From the NCBI GenBank assembly GCA_963712955.1, contig CAVQKF010000004.1, forward strand, positions 186,001 to 250,000: 64,000 nt of DNA, written 5' to 3'. The translations under genes and the position numbers were made by a program. Positions 8,205 through 16,731 of this stretch are shown here, piece after piece. The DNA is from DATFVJ01 sp963712955 (GTDB lineage: Bacteria > Actinomycetota > Actinomycetes > Streptosporangiales > Streptosporangiaceae). The notes beneath the pieces were generated by a model. That model had not been told where the DNA came from and made no database searches. It saw only the letters and a program-made list of their open reading frames with translations. Within the stretch, counting starts at the first letter, position 1; the number at the start of each line of letters is the position of its first letter.

Positions 8205-8290
8205 GACCTGCGCAGACGTACCGGCAGCGGGCCACCTTCAACCAGCACATCGCGGTTCGTATGCTGGTACATTCGGCCCACCGACCGAAC
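8205..8290 (+). repeat. Dispersed island repeat, copy B
   Basis: Starts GACCTGCGCAGACGTACCGG and keeps CACCTTCAACCAGCACATCG and CGGTTCGTATGCTGGTAC, then TTCGGCCCACCGA; it diverges afterwards. It abuts the broken end of the jetA remnant. It lacks the right-end hairpin seen in copies C, D and F. Confidence 0.65.
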
Positions 8291-8435
8291 GCACCATTGC
8301 GCGAACCGGGACCGCGCTGGTGTCGGCTGTGCTGGTTTCTCCGGGATGGGGCTGCGTGGTCCGGGGATTCTGTCGCCGCCACGCCACGTGTGTGTGAGGA
8401 CGACCGCCCGAAGCTGCTGCTCCGCGGTCCAGCGC

Positions 8436-9422
8436 TCATCGGTCGATTAGTCGCTCCATTGCCTCAGGGTAGCGGGCGCCCTGCACCGTGATGGCGGCCG
8501 ACGCTGTCTCGATCTCGTCCAGGTCGGTTGCGGCGAGTTCGAGGTCGGCGGCGGCGAGGTTCTCCTCGAGCCGGGCGAGCTTGCGAGTGCCCGGGATCGG
8601 GACGATCCACGGCTTCTGGGCGAGCAGCCACGCCAGCGCGACCTGGGCCGGGGTGGCGGTAAGCCGACGTGCGATCCGCGCGAGCAGGTCTACCACGGCC
8701 TGGTTCGCGGCGCGGGCGTCGGCGGCGAACCGCGGAATGCCGTTGCGGAGGTCGCCGGTTTCGAATGTTGTTGTGGTGTCGATCGTGCCGGTGAGAAATC
8801 CCTTGCCTAGTGGGCTGAACGGCACGAACCCGATGCCGAGTTCAGCAAGCGTCGGGATGAGGTCGGCTTCCGGGGCGCGCCACCACAGCGAGTACTCGGA
8901 CTGCAGCGCGGTGACAGTTTGCACGGCGTGGGCGCGGCGGATCGTCCGGGGTGCCGCTTCTGACATGCCGAAGTGGCCGACCTTGCCGACTTCGATCAGT
9001 TCGCGCACGGCGCCGGCGGTGTCCTCGATCGGGACGCCGGGGTCGACGCGGTGTTGGTAGAGCAGGTCGATGCGGTCGACGCCCAGACGTCGTAGCGACC
9101 CTTCCACCGCGGCCCTGACATACTCAGGGCGGCTGGACAGGCCAGTTAGCCTGCCGTCGTCGTCGAACGCGAAGCCGAACTTCGTGGCGATAACGACCTG
9201 CTCGCGTACCGGCGCGAGCGCCTCACCGACGATCTCCTCATTGGCGAACGGGCCGTACAACTCAGCGGTGTCGAACAAGGTGACACCCCGGTCGGCGGCG
9301 GCGCGGATGAGCGCGATGCCCTCCTCCCGGGTCGGCACCGGCAAGTAACTTTGGCTTAGGCCCATGCAGCCATAGCCGATGGCCGAGACCTGCAGGCCCT
9401 GGCCAAGCGTTCTCATATCCAT
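8436..9422 (-). CDS. Aldo/keto reductase
   Basis: 328-residue TIM-barrel AKR. It has GLQVSAIGYGCMGLS, then GVTLFDTAELYGPFANEEIVGEAL with the catalytic Asp and Tyr, EQVVIATKFGF (Lys), and DLLYQHRVDP (His), completing the Asp-Tyr-Lys-His tetrad. IPGTRKLARLEENLAA near the end binds NADP. The frame is open to 9605, but ATG 9422 is chosen because AGAGGAG lies 8 nt upstream and homology begins there. It is closest to the AKR11/AKR13-like general stress reductases; the physiological substrate is unknown. It is the only fully intact enzyme gene between repeat B and the DUF2255 gene. Confidence 0.9.
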   Translation of the reverse strand: MDMRTLGQGLQVSAIGYGCMGLSQSYLPVPTREEGIALIRAAADRGVTLFDTAELYGPFANEEIVGEALAPVREQVVIATKFGFAFDDDGRLTGLSSRPEYVRAAVEGSLRRLGVDRIDLLYQHRVDPGVPIEDTAGAVRELIEVGKVGHFGMSEAAPRTIRRAHAVQTVTALQSEYSLWWRAPEADLIPTLAELGIGFVPFSPLGKGFLTGTIDTTTTFETGDLRNGIPRFAADARAANQAVVDLLARIARRLTATPAQVALAWLLAQKPWIVPIPGTRKLARLEENLAAADLELAATDLDEIETASAAITVQGARYPEAMERLIDR

Positions 9423-9591
9423 TTCTGGCTCCTCTGTGTGAGCTGCCGGGCACTGGTCGCGACGGCGGCAGCGTGGTGATCGGCGTGCGCTTTTCCCTGG
9501 CGGCGTGCCCCTTGGCGGTCCGCCGCCAGTGCGAGGCAGCTTTGGCGGCCCAGGCCCGTGCTGATCTCGATGGTCGACCAGGTCGGCGATG

Positions 9592-9975
9592 TCATCGAGG
9601 ATCAACTCTCATGGTTGTGGTGCGAGCTAGCGGGCTGGTGATGTGCGCGATCGCCGACGTGGACCCCCGGTACTTGCGGGCGTATTCCGCGTCGACGGCC
9701 GGGTCCACGGCTGGCTGTTCCGTGGCGTCGACGTCGATCCAGGTAACGTCGCGGGCGACGCCGCGGGCCTCGACCCGGCCCTGGTGACGCGACCTCGTGG
9801 AGCGGTACCAGGCAGCGTCCGGGCCGTTCACCGACCGCAAGTACAACTCATCGCCTACCCGGACGATCCACACCATGCGCGCCCGCGACAGCGAACCGTC
9901 GCGGCGCACCGAACTCACCTCGACCTCCCCGGCGCCACCGAACAGCTCGAGGTCCTCGGGTACCCAGGTGCTCAC
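9592..9975 (-). CDS. DUF2255 family protein (copy 1)
   Basis: 127 residues starting with GTG at 9975, overlapping the stop of the ADH fragment (GTGA). The family shape is kept: ELFGGAGEVEVSSVR at the start, MVWIVRVGDELYLRSVNGPDAAWYR in the middle, and RHQGRVEARGVARDVTW followed by YARKYRG. The fold is probably a flavin/F420-like split barrel related to deazaflavin-type oxidoreductases, but no function is established. A second, frameshifted copy at 18946 shares the same neighbour, an ADH gene. Confidence 0.8.
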   Translation of the reverse strand: MSTWVPEDLELFGGAGEVEVSSVRRDGSLSRARMVWIVRVGDELYLRSVNGPDAAWYRSTRSRHQGRVEARGVARDVTWIDVDATEQPAVDPAVDAEYARKYRGSTSAIAHITSPLARTTTMRVDPR

Positions 9976-10256
9976 GGCGTCACGAGCACCTTGATCGACT
10001 CGCGGTCGTCCATCGCCCGGTATCCGGCGGGAACGTCGTCGAGGGACACGGTGCGGTCCTCGACCACGCCGACGAACTCGTGACCCATCGGCACGCCCTG
10101 GGCCGAGGCCCGCATCTGGTGGTAAGGGTGCAGGTTGCTGCCACACACGCAGGCGCGCACGATCCGCACCAGCGCGTCCGTCGGCCGCTCCAGCTTCGGG
10201 TCGGCGACCTCCTCCACCCGGACATCGCCTGCGCCATACATGAACGCTGCTCTCAT
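9972..10256 (-). pseudogene. Internally deleted zinc-type alcohol dehydrogenase (copy 1)
   Basis: One open frame encodes the first ~65 residues of a zinc ADH (MRAAFMYGAGDVRVEEVADP, CVCGSN, GHEFVGVVED). It is joined directly to the last ~26 residues (TVSLDDVPAGYRAMDDRESIKVLVTP). The intact paralogue at 17853-18887 shows that about 230 residues, including the Rossmann domain, are missing. The deletion keeps the frame, so a 95-residue product could be made, but it cannot bind NAD. Confidence 0.85.
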
Positions 10257-10519
10257 CACTGTGTCCTTCATCTCTGTGACCCAACGCGGCTCACCGCCGC
10301 TGACACTCTAGGTAACTCGCTCCCGCTGCGGTTCGACAGTGACTGTTGTTCCAGGTACTGGCAGAACCCCCCACCCGAGCCGCCGCGGCTGCCGCCGCTG
10401 AGATGTGCCGCACTCGGGATGTTCGGACACCTACCTGGCACGGCTCGGTTGGTGCCTGCACCGGTGTCGCGGTCGAGTTCTCCATCGAACAGGCATTGCT
10501 TCGGTGCGCTGCGGCCCGG

Positions 10520-11077
10520 TCAGTCGCTCGGAATCGCCTGTCCCAGCCGGGCCGTGACGCGGGGAATGGTCATCGCGACGGCGAAGTTGACCACGTCATC
10601 GGGAAGGACGCCACCCGGCCTGGAGGCGCTGAAACCGAGCACCCCCTGCAGGTATTGGGTGGAGAAGTAAGAAGAGGGCGTTCCCCGGCCACCAACACCA
10701 CCACCACCAGCACCAGACCTGCGGCCAGCGCGGCCACGGTGAGCGGAGACGTCCAGCTCGCGCCGGCGGCGTGGATGATGGCGAAGACCAGCGCTCCGAC
10801 GCCGAGGGTGGTACAGACGGCACCGGTCAGGCCGAATCGTCCTGGCCGGCGGTCCGTCTCGGGCAGGTAGCGCGGGGCGAGCAGGACCATCGCCGCACCG
10901 ATCGGCACGTTGTGGAAGAAGCCGGGCCGCCAACGCGGTGAAGATGACCGAGTTGTCCAGCAAGATCATGAAATAGCTGATCAGGATGATCGCCAAGATC
11001 GCCGTCGTATGGCGGCCGGCGGTCCCATCGTCCGCTGTTATGTTCGGAGTGTCTTTCGTTGCCTTCACGCCCATCAC
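10520..11077 (-). pseudogene. Remnant of MFS (DHA2/EmrB-type) transporter
   Basis: The N-terminus gives ILAIILISYFMILLDNSVIFTAL (helix 1). A second frame gives NVPIGAAMVLLAPRYLPET and then TLGVGALVFAIIHAAG plus a hydrophobic LAAGLVLVVVVLVAG helix. The last part returns to the first frame with SSYFSTQYLQGVLGFS and VNFAVAMTIPRVTARLG. The segments are in MFS order, but large stretches between them are deleted and the frame shifts. It is divergent from the XRE/MmyB regulator at 11170, a common regulator-exporter pairing. The 263 nt between it and the ADH fragment hold nothing recognisable. Confidence 0.8.
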
Positions 11078-11169
11078 TCAACGCGCGGCCGCACGCGCGC
11101 GGGAGTGCCTGCTTTTCCAGGTAACGGAAGTGCCTCCCTCGGGGCGCCGAGAACACCTACCGTGAAGTC

Positions 11170-12108
11170 ATGGACAACCGAGCGCAGGTCCGCGAGTTCC
11201 TCGTCTCCCGGCGGGCGCGCATCACCCCTGAGCAGGCCGGCCTTCCCGCCTACGGTGGAAACCGGCGGGTGACAGGACTGCGGCGCGAGGAGGTGGCGCT
11301 GCTCGCCGGGGTCAGCATCGACTACTACATCCGCATGGAACGCGGCAACCTCGCCGGCGCCTCCGACGCCGTCCTCGAAGGCGTCGCCTGGGCGCTCCAG
11401 CTTGACGACGCCGAACGCGACCACCTGTTCGACCTCGCCCGCGCGTACGAGCCCAAGCCTGCGCGGCAACGCCGAAGCAGGGAATCGGGTGTCTCGGCGA
11501 GCGTGCAGCAGGTCCTCGACGCGATCACCGACGCGCCAGCCTGGGTGCGCAATGCCCGCCACGACATGCTCGCCGCCAACCGCATGGCCCGAGCCCTCTA
11601 TGCCCCGCTGCTCGCCGACCCCCGCCTGCCGGCGAACAACGCCCGCTTCGTCTACCTCGACCCGGCCTCGCGCGACTTCTTCACCGACTGGGACCGGGCC
11701 GCCGACGACATCGCCGCGATGCTGCGCTTGGAAGCCGGCCGCAATCCCTATGACAAGAAACTCGTCGAACTCATCGGTGAGCTGTCCACCCGCAGCGAGG
11801 ACTTCCGCGCCCGCTGGGCCGCCCACAACGTGCGCTTCCACCGAACCGGGCACAAGAAACTGCACCACCCGGTCATCGGCGATCTCGACCTCAACTTCGA
11901 GGCCATGGAACTGCCGTCACGGCCTGGTCTCACCATGCTTGTCTACACTGCACCCAAGGACAGCCCCACCGCCGACAGCCTCACGCTTCTCGCCAGCTGG
12001 GCAGCTACCGCTGAACAAGCCGTGAGTTTACCGACAGCGAGAAGCCGGCCAGCGGTGCCGGGCAGCGTGGTGCCGGCGGCCTCGGCATCGGAACCTAGCG
12101 AGCTCTGA
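11170..12108 (+). CDS. XRE regulator with MmyB-like ligand-binding domain
   Basis: 312 residues. The N-terminal HTH contains VREFLVSRRARITPEQAGLP and GLRREEVALLAGVSIDYYIRMERGN; the MmyB ligand-binding domain runs about 105-275 (PAWVRNARHDMLAANRMARAL, then WAAHNVRFHRTGHKKLHHPVIGDLDLNFE). These PAS-like regulators usually control a divergent redox enzyme or transporter. -10 TACCGT (11158-11163) ends 7 nt before the ATG and there is no Shine-Dalgarno, so the mRNA is probably leaderless. The last ~35 residues are an unusual Pro/Ala/Ser tail. A 38-residue fragment of a paralogue is at 17563-17676. Confidence 0.88.
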   Translation: MDNRAQVREFLVSRRARITPEQAGLPAYGGNRRVTGLRREEVALLAGVSIDYYIRMERGNLAGASDAVLEGVAWALQLDDAERDHLFDLARAYEPKPARQRRSRESGVSASVQQVLDAITDAPAWVRNARHDMLAANRMARALYAPLLADPRLPANNARFVYLDPASRDFFTDWDRAADDIAAMLRLEAGRNPYDKKLVELIGELSTRSEDFRARWAAHNVRFHRTGHKKLHHPVIGDLDLNFEAMELPSRPGLTMLVYTAPKDSPTADSLTLLASWAATAEQAVSLPTARSRPAVPGSVVPAASASEPSEL

Positions 12109-12121
12109 GCAACGTGCTGGA

Positions 12122-12141
12122 CAACGGCCAGTTGGCCGTTG
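12122..12141. terminator. Strong inverted repeat after the XRE/MmyB gene
   Basis: CAACGGCCA (12122-12130), GT, TGGCCGTTG (12133-12141): 9-bp perfect arms, 13 nt after the stop at 12108. There is no T-tract, but position and stability suit a terminator hairpin. Confidence 0.5.
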
Positions 12142-12238
12142 CTCAAGGCGGCGTGATCGGCCAGCGCAGCGCGGTCCGTGCCGCCGATGGCAGCGCTGAT
12201 CGCATCGAAAGCCGATTTCATCAGGCAGGGGGAAGAAG

Positions 12239-12360
12239 ATGAGTGCAGCTCAAAGCGAGGGCCGGGTCGCGGTCATTACGGGCGCGTCGTCAGGGATCGG
12301 TGCGGCGACAGCCCGCGCCCTGGCGTCAAGCGGGTACCGGCTCGCACTGCTAGCCCGGGT
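12239..12360 (+). pseudogene. 5' fragment of a short-chain dehydrogenase (SDR)
   Basis: A good RBS (GGGGGAAGAAG) precedes an ATG that begins MSAAQSEGRVAVITGASSGIG and continues AATARALASSGYRLALLAR. That is the TGxxxGIG NAD(P)-binding motif and first Rossmann turn of a classical SDR. After about 40 residues the similarity ends abruptly, and the catalytic Ser-Tyr-Lys part is absent. SDR genes often accompany XRE/MmyB regulators, so this is probably a truncated former target. Confidence 0.8.
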
Positions 12361-12531
12361 CTTCCGCACATGCATGAAGATCAACTCTCTGGTACTGCGG
12401 TCACCGGCCGGCCCGCGCCCGCTCCGGCTCCACCCGTGGCCCCGGGCCGCCGAAGTCACCGGATGCGGTGTCCCGCCCGGCACCCTCAAGATCAGCTGGA
12501 CATACTGGCGGGTAACCGGCAGGACTCCGTC

Positions 12532-12729
12532 GTGGCCTCCTGGACAAGCGAGCTGATCGTGCGGCCGGTGCTGCCCGGCGAGATCGCCCGGTCCGGCGAG
12601 CTGCTGGCGGCCCATCATTGGCTCGGCGCCCGGCTGTTCGGGTCGGTGATCCGGCATGTCGCCGTGCTGGACGGCGGCTGGGTCGCGCTGCTGGGATACG
12701 GGCCCTGTCGTCAGCGCGTCCTGCGCTGA
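12532..12729 (+). pseudogene. Fragment of DUF4338 (DruA-like) protein
   Basis: IVRPVLPGEIARSGELLAAHHWLG, then VIRHVAVLDGGWVALLGYG, resembles the core of DUF4338. That domain is found in Druantia-associated DruA proteins and in some transposon proteins. Only about 60 residues are recognisable, with no start of its own and no downstream continuation in frame. The 250 nt after it contain no identifiable gene. Confidence 0.5.
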
Positions 12730-13043
12730 TGGCTCGCGGCTCATCGACGTTAAATCGAGGGCCAGGAGATGGGTTCCGTTCCAGCAGCGCCCGGCCTACC
12801 TGCGCCGGGTCCAGAAGCCCAGCCGCCCGTCCGAGCTGAAGTGCCGCGAATCCAGGGCTCCAGCCAGCGGGAGCGACATTACCAGGCCGTTCGCCCCGGC
12901 CAAGGCCTCAACCTGCCTGAGCAGCAGGTCACGGGCAAAAGGTAGGTATCGGATCGAAGACCTGCAGCGGCCGCATGCTCATCTTGCTTTCGCTACGGAC
13001 CGGGAGCGCCGGCATGCTCCAATTGTCCCAGCCCGCGGTCCAG

Positions 13044-13662
13044 AGATCTCAGGCGTCCGGTTCGCTGGACCGGGAGGCATCAAGCAGGTCGAGATAGCCT
13101 TCGACCGCATCCCATAGTTCATTCTCAGGGTAGCGGCCGTAGCCACGGTGCTCGCGCCGCCAGCCATGATCCCAGTACTTGTCGCGGACCTCGCGCAGAT
13201 GAGCCAGCGCCGCGCCCAAGTCTTCCCGGAGCTGTCGCCGCCCATCAGCCGGCTCCGGGTCAGTCGCTCGAGCGACCCGAAGTCTCTCGCTTCTAGCGCC
13301 GTGAGCGCCCGCTCGTCGGGACCGTCATCGACAGACCAGATGCGCACCGGGCCGCGGATGTAGTGATTCCAGATCGGGTCCAGGTACGATCGCCAGAAGT
13401 ACAGGAAGCCGCCCTTGCTGAGCCGCAACTCGTTCGCCAGCCAGTCGGTCCCTTCGGGGCCTGATTCCCACGGGACTTCCTCCGGGGACAGGTTGATCGC
13501 GACCGCGACCTGAACGGCATCCAGCGGGTCGGCTCCGTCCACCACCTCGCCGAAGGCATACACGGCCTTCAGGAACGGCTCCGTGTCGAACCAGAACATC
13601 TTCACGCGATCACACGCCCCGGCGAGGACCCGCAGCTTCTCGACGGCGCGCTTGTACCTCAT
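13044..13662 (-). pseudogene. Frameshifted conserved hypothetical (tentatively DUF7711-like)
   Basis: Starts MRYKRAVEKLRVLAGACDRV. It is well conserved in composition through WNHYIRGPVRIWSVDDGPDERALTALEA and LERLTRSRLMG. The frame then shifts by one at about 13240, after which the other frame reads QLREDLGAALAHLREVRDKYW, HGWRREHRGYGRYPEN and LWDAVEGYLDLLDAS before its stop. Joined, this is a normal-looking protein of about 205 residues. The family name is from memory; the biological role is unknown. The unshifted frame runs on to 12979 as meaningless sequence. Confidence 0.6.
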
Positions 13663-13727
13663 GAGTGCTCATCATGCATCAGATTGTTCGCGCCCAGGTC
13701 CGCTGGCTATTCGGTAGTCGTTTGTAA

Positions 13728-13740
13728 TACGATCATCAGG
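13728..13740 (+). promoter_or_regulatory. -10 element of the BrnT-like/RHH pair
   Basis: TACGAT (13728-13733) ends 7 nt before the GTG start at 13740, again a leaderless arrangement. No -35 consensus is visible. Confidence 0.4.
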
Positions 13741-14049
13741 TGGGCGGTGAGCGGTTCGATCCAGACCTGCTGGACGAGGAAGACCCGTTTGAGATCGACA
13801 CCCAGGCCGCGCACCTGTTCAAGCATCCGCACCTCGGAATCGATGACATCGATGATGTGTGGGCCAGCGACCCGCTGTTCTACCCGGCCAAGCCGCCCAG
13901 CGCACTGGCTCATGTGCGCCGAGGCCGGCGGCCGGGTGCTCGTGGTCCCCCTGGCTCCCGTGCGCAGCGGTGACCCGCACAGATGCCGTCCGATCGGCTG
14001 TTATGAGGCGGCGGACAGGCTTGCCGCCCAGTACCGGAGAGACCGATGA
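13740..14049 (+). pseudogene. Frameshifted toxin, BrnT/RelE-like
   Basis: The first part reads RFDPDLLDEEDPFEIDTQAAHLFKHPHLGIDDIDDVWASDPLFYPAKPP. After a +1 shift near 13899 the other frame continues AHWLMCAEAGGRVLVVPLAP and RCRPIGCYEAADRLAAQYRRD, ending at 14049. Joined, it is a compact protein of about 100 residues with the BrnT-like order (ID..ha..ifkHp...l..v...) but no certain catalytic residues. It overlaps the RHH antitoxin start by 4 nt, so the pair has TA organisation. The toxin would be inactive as written. Confidence 0.6.
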
Positions 14050-14282
14050 CGAACACGCCTATGACACCTGACCAGGAATTCGATTTTTACGCGCAGCCGG
14101 AAAACCAGGAGCCGCAGGGACCGGCCCGCCGACGCCATGCCTCCCGGCTGGGCACACCGGTGCCCGTGCGGTTCCCCCCGGAACTGCTAGAGCAGGCCCG
14201 CCGCGCGGCCGATGCCGACGACCGGTCGCTATCGGCGTGGATCCGCCGGGCAGTCGAGCACGAACTGCGCCGGACCGCCTGA
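14046..14282 (+). CDS. RHH-domain antitoxin of the BrnT-like pair
   Basis: 78 residues. The C-terminal half (PVPVRFPPELLEQARRAADADDRSLSAWIRRAVEHELRR) is a textbook ribbon-helix-helix DNA-binding domain. The N-terminal half (DQEFDFYAQPENQEPQGPA) is acidic and disordered, the reverse of the VapB layout but typical of BrnA-like antitoxins. It starts with ATG overlapping the upstream toxin frame (ATGA). The toxin-first order also fits BrnTA. It remains intact although its toxin is frameshifted, a state in which the antitoxin alone may persist as a repressor. 288 nt follow with no gene I can support. Confidence 0.75.
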   Translation: MTNTPMTPDQEFDFYAQPENQEPQGPARRRHASRLGTPVPVRFPPELLEQARRAADADDRSLSAWIRRAVEHELRRTA

Positions 14283-14570
14283 CCCGGTATGCCCATATGC
14301 AGCGTTCAGCCATGTCAACGCCCGGAACTGCGGTCGACGGATGAAACGAGACCCGCACCAGAGGCAGGCAGACACACTCTGTGTGTCGTTATCGTTTGCA
14401 CCGTGGACTGTGGCTGTATGCGCAGATAGGTCCCTTGAACTGCGGAAACAGCCTTTGGTTACTGTCTTAGGCTCGGGGCTTTGTCACTCGGGATTCGGCT
14501 ACGCCCATGACCAGCCCATATTGCCGCGCAGCACAAGCGTTCCGTCGTGGCAGTGCGTAGCCGAGGCATT

Positions 14571-15309
14571 TTATTCAAGGATCACGTCGAGTTGCCCTGC
14601 GACTTCTGCCACGAGTGATGCGACGTCCTTGAGGAAGCGGTTCTGGTCTGGGGAGGCGCTGACCGTCGGGATCGGAGCGACGAAGAACCGGGCCTCGTCG
14701 ATGCGCCGACGCAGGATGCGCTCGGCGGCCGGCCCGAGCTCGTCACCGATTGCCTTGAGCACATTCTCTGCCGAGGCGAGGACGTGCTCTTCTCGCGCCG
14801 AGAAGGTCGGCAGGTTATCGCCCGACACTTGGTCGAAGTGCGTGAACAGCAAGTGCAGCTTCATCGCGTTGCCGGAGACCGCGATGCTCTTGAGGGCTGC
14901 AACGGGCGCCTTGGAGTAAAGGTCACCGCAGCCCGGTAGACCCTCTCGCCGGTGATGATCAGCTTGGTGTCGGCGACGGTGGTCTTGGCGGTGGATGTCG
15001 AGGGGAATCGCTCCGTTTCCGGATCAGTCCCCAGCAGCTGGCGCACTACGGTCGTCTTGCCGGCACCTGTCGTGCCCAGGAGCAGGACCGTGCGATAACC
15101 ATCGGAGGCGGTAGGGAGGGGACAAGGCTCTGTCGCAGAGCCGAGAAGTCGGTCCGCGTGGCCTCCAGCCCGTCATAGAAGATGTCGATGACACGCGAGT
15201 CGAAACGGCTGGCGTGCCGAGTCGTACGCATAGCCGGCAGGGCCTCAGGGCGCTTGGGACTGGCCAGGCTGCTGCCGAACGCAAGCGGCCTGGCGGGCGC
15301 CTGTAGCAC
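14571..15309 (-). pseudogene. Deleted and frameshifted P-loop NTPase (dynamin/GTPase-like)
   Basis: Reading 5' to 3' on the minus strand: DSRVIDIFYDGLEATRTDFSALR (frame ending 15046), then TVLLLGTTGAGKTT (Walker A) in another frame, then RQLLGTDPETERFPSTSTAKTTVAD. After a gap comes HLLFTHFDQVSGDNLPTFSAREEHVLASAENVLKAIGDELG in the frame 14571-14864, with RILRRRIDEARFFVAP. The parts are in order for one large NTPase, but several hundred residues are missing between the switch region and the HFDQV (G4-like) segment. The last 97 residues form an intact open frame that could be mistaken for a gene. Confidence 0.6.
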
Positions 15310-15338
15310 CGGATAGCACCTGGTGCTACCCTTGTCTC
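15304..15338 (+). promoter_or_regulatory. Operator and -10 of the phd-vapC module
   Basis: TAGCACC at 15304-15310 is followed by the palindrome TAGCACC-T-GGTGCTA at 15314-15328, giving three half-sites at 10-bp spacing. -10 TACCCT (15327-15332) overlaps the last half-site and ends 7 nt before the ATG at 15339, so the mRNA is probably leaderless and repression is by occlusion. Confidence 0.6.
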
Positions 15339-15608
15339 ATGCACGCTCACCCGGAGATTACCCAGCGCGACTTGCGGACAAGATCACGGGAGATCATGGA
15401 TGCCGTCGAACACGGACAGTCCTTCACCGTCACCCGAGACGGCCACCGGATCGCAGAGCTGATCCCGCTGCGGCAGCGCCGCAGGTTCGTCCCCAGGCAG
15501 GAGTTCGCGGCCATGTCGCGCAATGCTCCTGCCGTTGACCTGGAGGCATTCCGGGCTGATCAAGACGCTGCATTGGATCATGAGGCTGGCAGCGCATATG
15601 AGCGATGA
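15339..15608 (+). CDS. Phd/YefM-family antitoxin paired with VapC
   Basis: 89 residues: ITQRDLRTRSREIMDAVEHGQSFTVTRDGHRIAELIPL is the complete Phd/YefM fold. The tail (NAPAVDLEAFRADQDAALDHEAG) is the toxin-binding part. A Phd-type antitoxin with a PIN toxin is a common hybrid in actinobacteria. It overlaps the vapC start by 11 nt. It is controlled by the operator at 15304-15328. Confidence 0.88.
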   Translation: MHAHPEITQRDLRTRSREIMDAVEHGQSFTVTRDGHRIAELIPLRQRRRFVPRQEFAAMSRNAPAVDLEAFRADQDAALDHEAGSAYER

Positions 15609-16068
15609 GCAGCCCCGGCAGGGCATGCTCGACACAAACATCCTGATCTTGCGGAAATGGATCGACGCTGCCGAGTTGCCCGATGAGATGGCGATCAGCG
15701 CTATTAGCCTGGCGGAACTGTCCGCAGGCCCGCACGAAGTCCGCAGCAATGACGAGCAGGACGCCTACGACGAGCATGCCGAGCGGGCCCGGCGGCTGGA
15801 GATCCTGCAACGGGCCGAGAACGAGTTCGACCCGGTGCCGTTCGACGCCGAGGCGGCCCGTATCTTCGGCCGCGTGACGGCGGCAGTCATCGCTGCGGGC
15901 CGTAAGCCCCGGGGCGGGGCCGTCGACCTGATGATCGCAGCCACCGCGATCGCCGAGGGCCTGCCGCTGTACACCGCCAACCCCGCCGACTTCACCGGCC
16001 TGGACACCCTCATCCGCGTCATTCCAGTCACCAGGCCGGCCGTCCCGCACGAACGGTTAGCTCGCTGA
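15598..16068 (+). CDS. vapC: VapC PIN-domain toxin
   Basis: PIN residues are MLDTNILILRKWID (Asp), ISLAELSAGPHEV (Glu), RGGAVDLMIAATA (Asp) and LPLYTANPADFTGL (Asn/Asp), so the active site is complete. The ATG at 15598 overlaps the antitoxin stop and is preferred over the longer in-frame starts at 15523 and 15580. A second ATG nine codons further in (MLDTN) could also serve. 156 residues, a little longer than most VapC because of a charged insertion (DEQDAYDEHAERARRLE). About 135 nt without a gene follow. Confidence 0.9.
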   Translation: MSDEQPRQGMLDTNILILRKWIDAAELPDEMAISAISLAELSAGPHEVRSNDEQDAYDEHAERARRLEILQRAENEFDPVPFDAEAARIFGRVTAAVIAAGRKPRGGAVDLMIAATAIAEGLPLYTANPADFTGLDTLIRVIPVTRPAVPHERLAR

Positions 16069-16204
16069 CGCTGGACGAAATCAAAGCGTGTGCGGATCCA
16101 GTGCAGCATCGCGAGGGCGCCGATCAGCCCAACCCAGAACACCAGCAGGTTGGACTGTCATCGCACACACAAACAGGCCCGCGACGCCGCGCTCATGGTG
16201 GACT

Positions 16205-16731
16205 TTAATGCTGCCTCGAGTCCACGATTTCGGTGAGGAGGAACCTCACCTTCGCCGGGATCGGCCGTCCTGGATAGGCCTGCTCGACCAGGTCGAGGCC
16301 TTCGTCCACCGTGGTGAACCCGAGCTGGCGGTAGAGCAGGATGATGTCGTCGGCGTCGATCTCGGCGCGGGCCGCGAACAGCTTCATCGCGAGCAAGTAC
16401 CTTGGGGATGCGACGTCGACGATCAGCGAGTCGCTTGAGTAGAAGCGCTGCGCATCCGGGTCGGGGCCGGGCAGGAATCCTTTCACCGCGTCGTTCAGCC
16501 AGTCTTCGGTGAGTCCGCGGTGTTCCGCTACCGCTGCCGCCGCTTGCCGGACTACGTCGGTCGGGATGAACACCGCATCGAGGTCGCGGTCGCCCTCGTG
16601 GCGTCATATGCCACGGCCAGCGCGGCGCCGCCGACGAGGAAGAGCTCGGCTCTCGCCCCGCGTGCCGCCAGTTCCGCGGACAGGTCGTCGAGCAGCGCGC
16701 GGATGTCCTCCCGCCCCAGGCCGGCACTCAT
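16205..16731 (-). pseudogene. Frameshifted DUF6036-type nucleotidyltransferase
   Basis: The first frame starts at ATG 16731 with SAGLGREDIRALLDDLSAEL and AELFLVGGAALAVAYDATRAT. A one-base change near 16590 shifts to the frame RDLDAVFIPTDVVRQAAAAVAEH and LTEDWLNDAVKGFLPGPDP, then SPRYLLAMKLFAARAEIDADDIILLYRQLG. The order is that of a minimal nucleotidyltransferase (GG...R.T.DLD; DLDAV supplies the metal ligands), with the MKL.A.R conserved helix. The start overlaps the stop of the upstream gene by 4 nt. As written the protein is split; a sequencing indel would restore it. Confidence 0.7.

Noticed and set aside
15765..16142. Minus-strand frame beginning MFWVGLIGALAMLHWIRTRFDF
   Set aside because: One hydrophobic helix followed by antisense of vapC; no supporting family or RBS.
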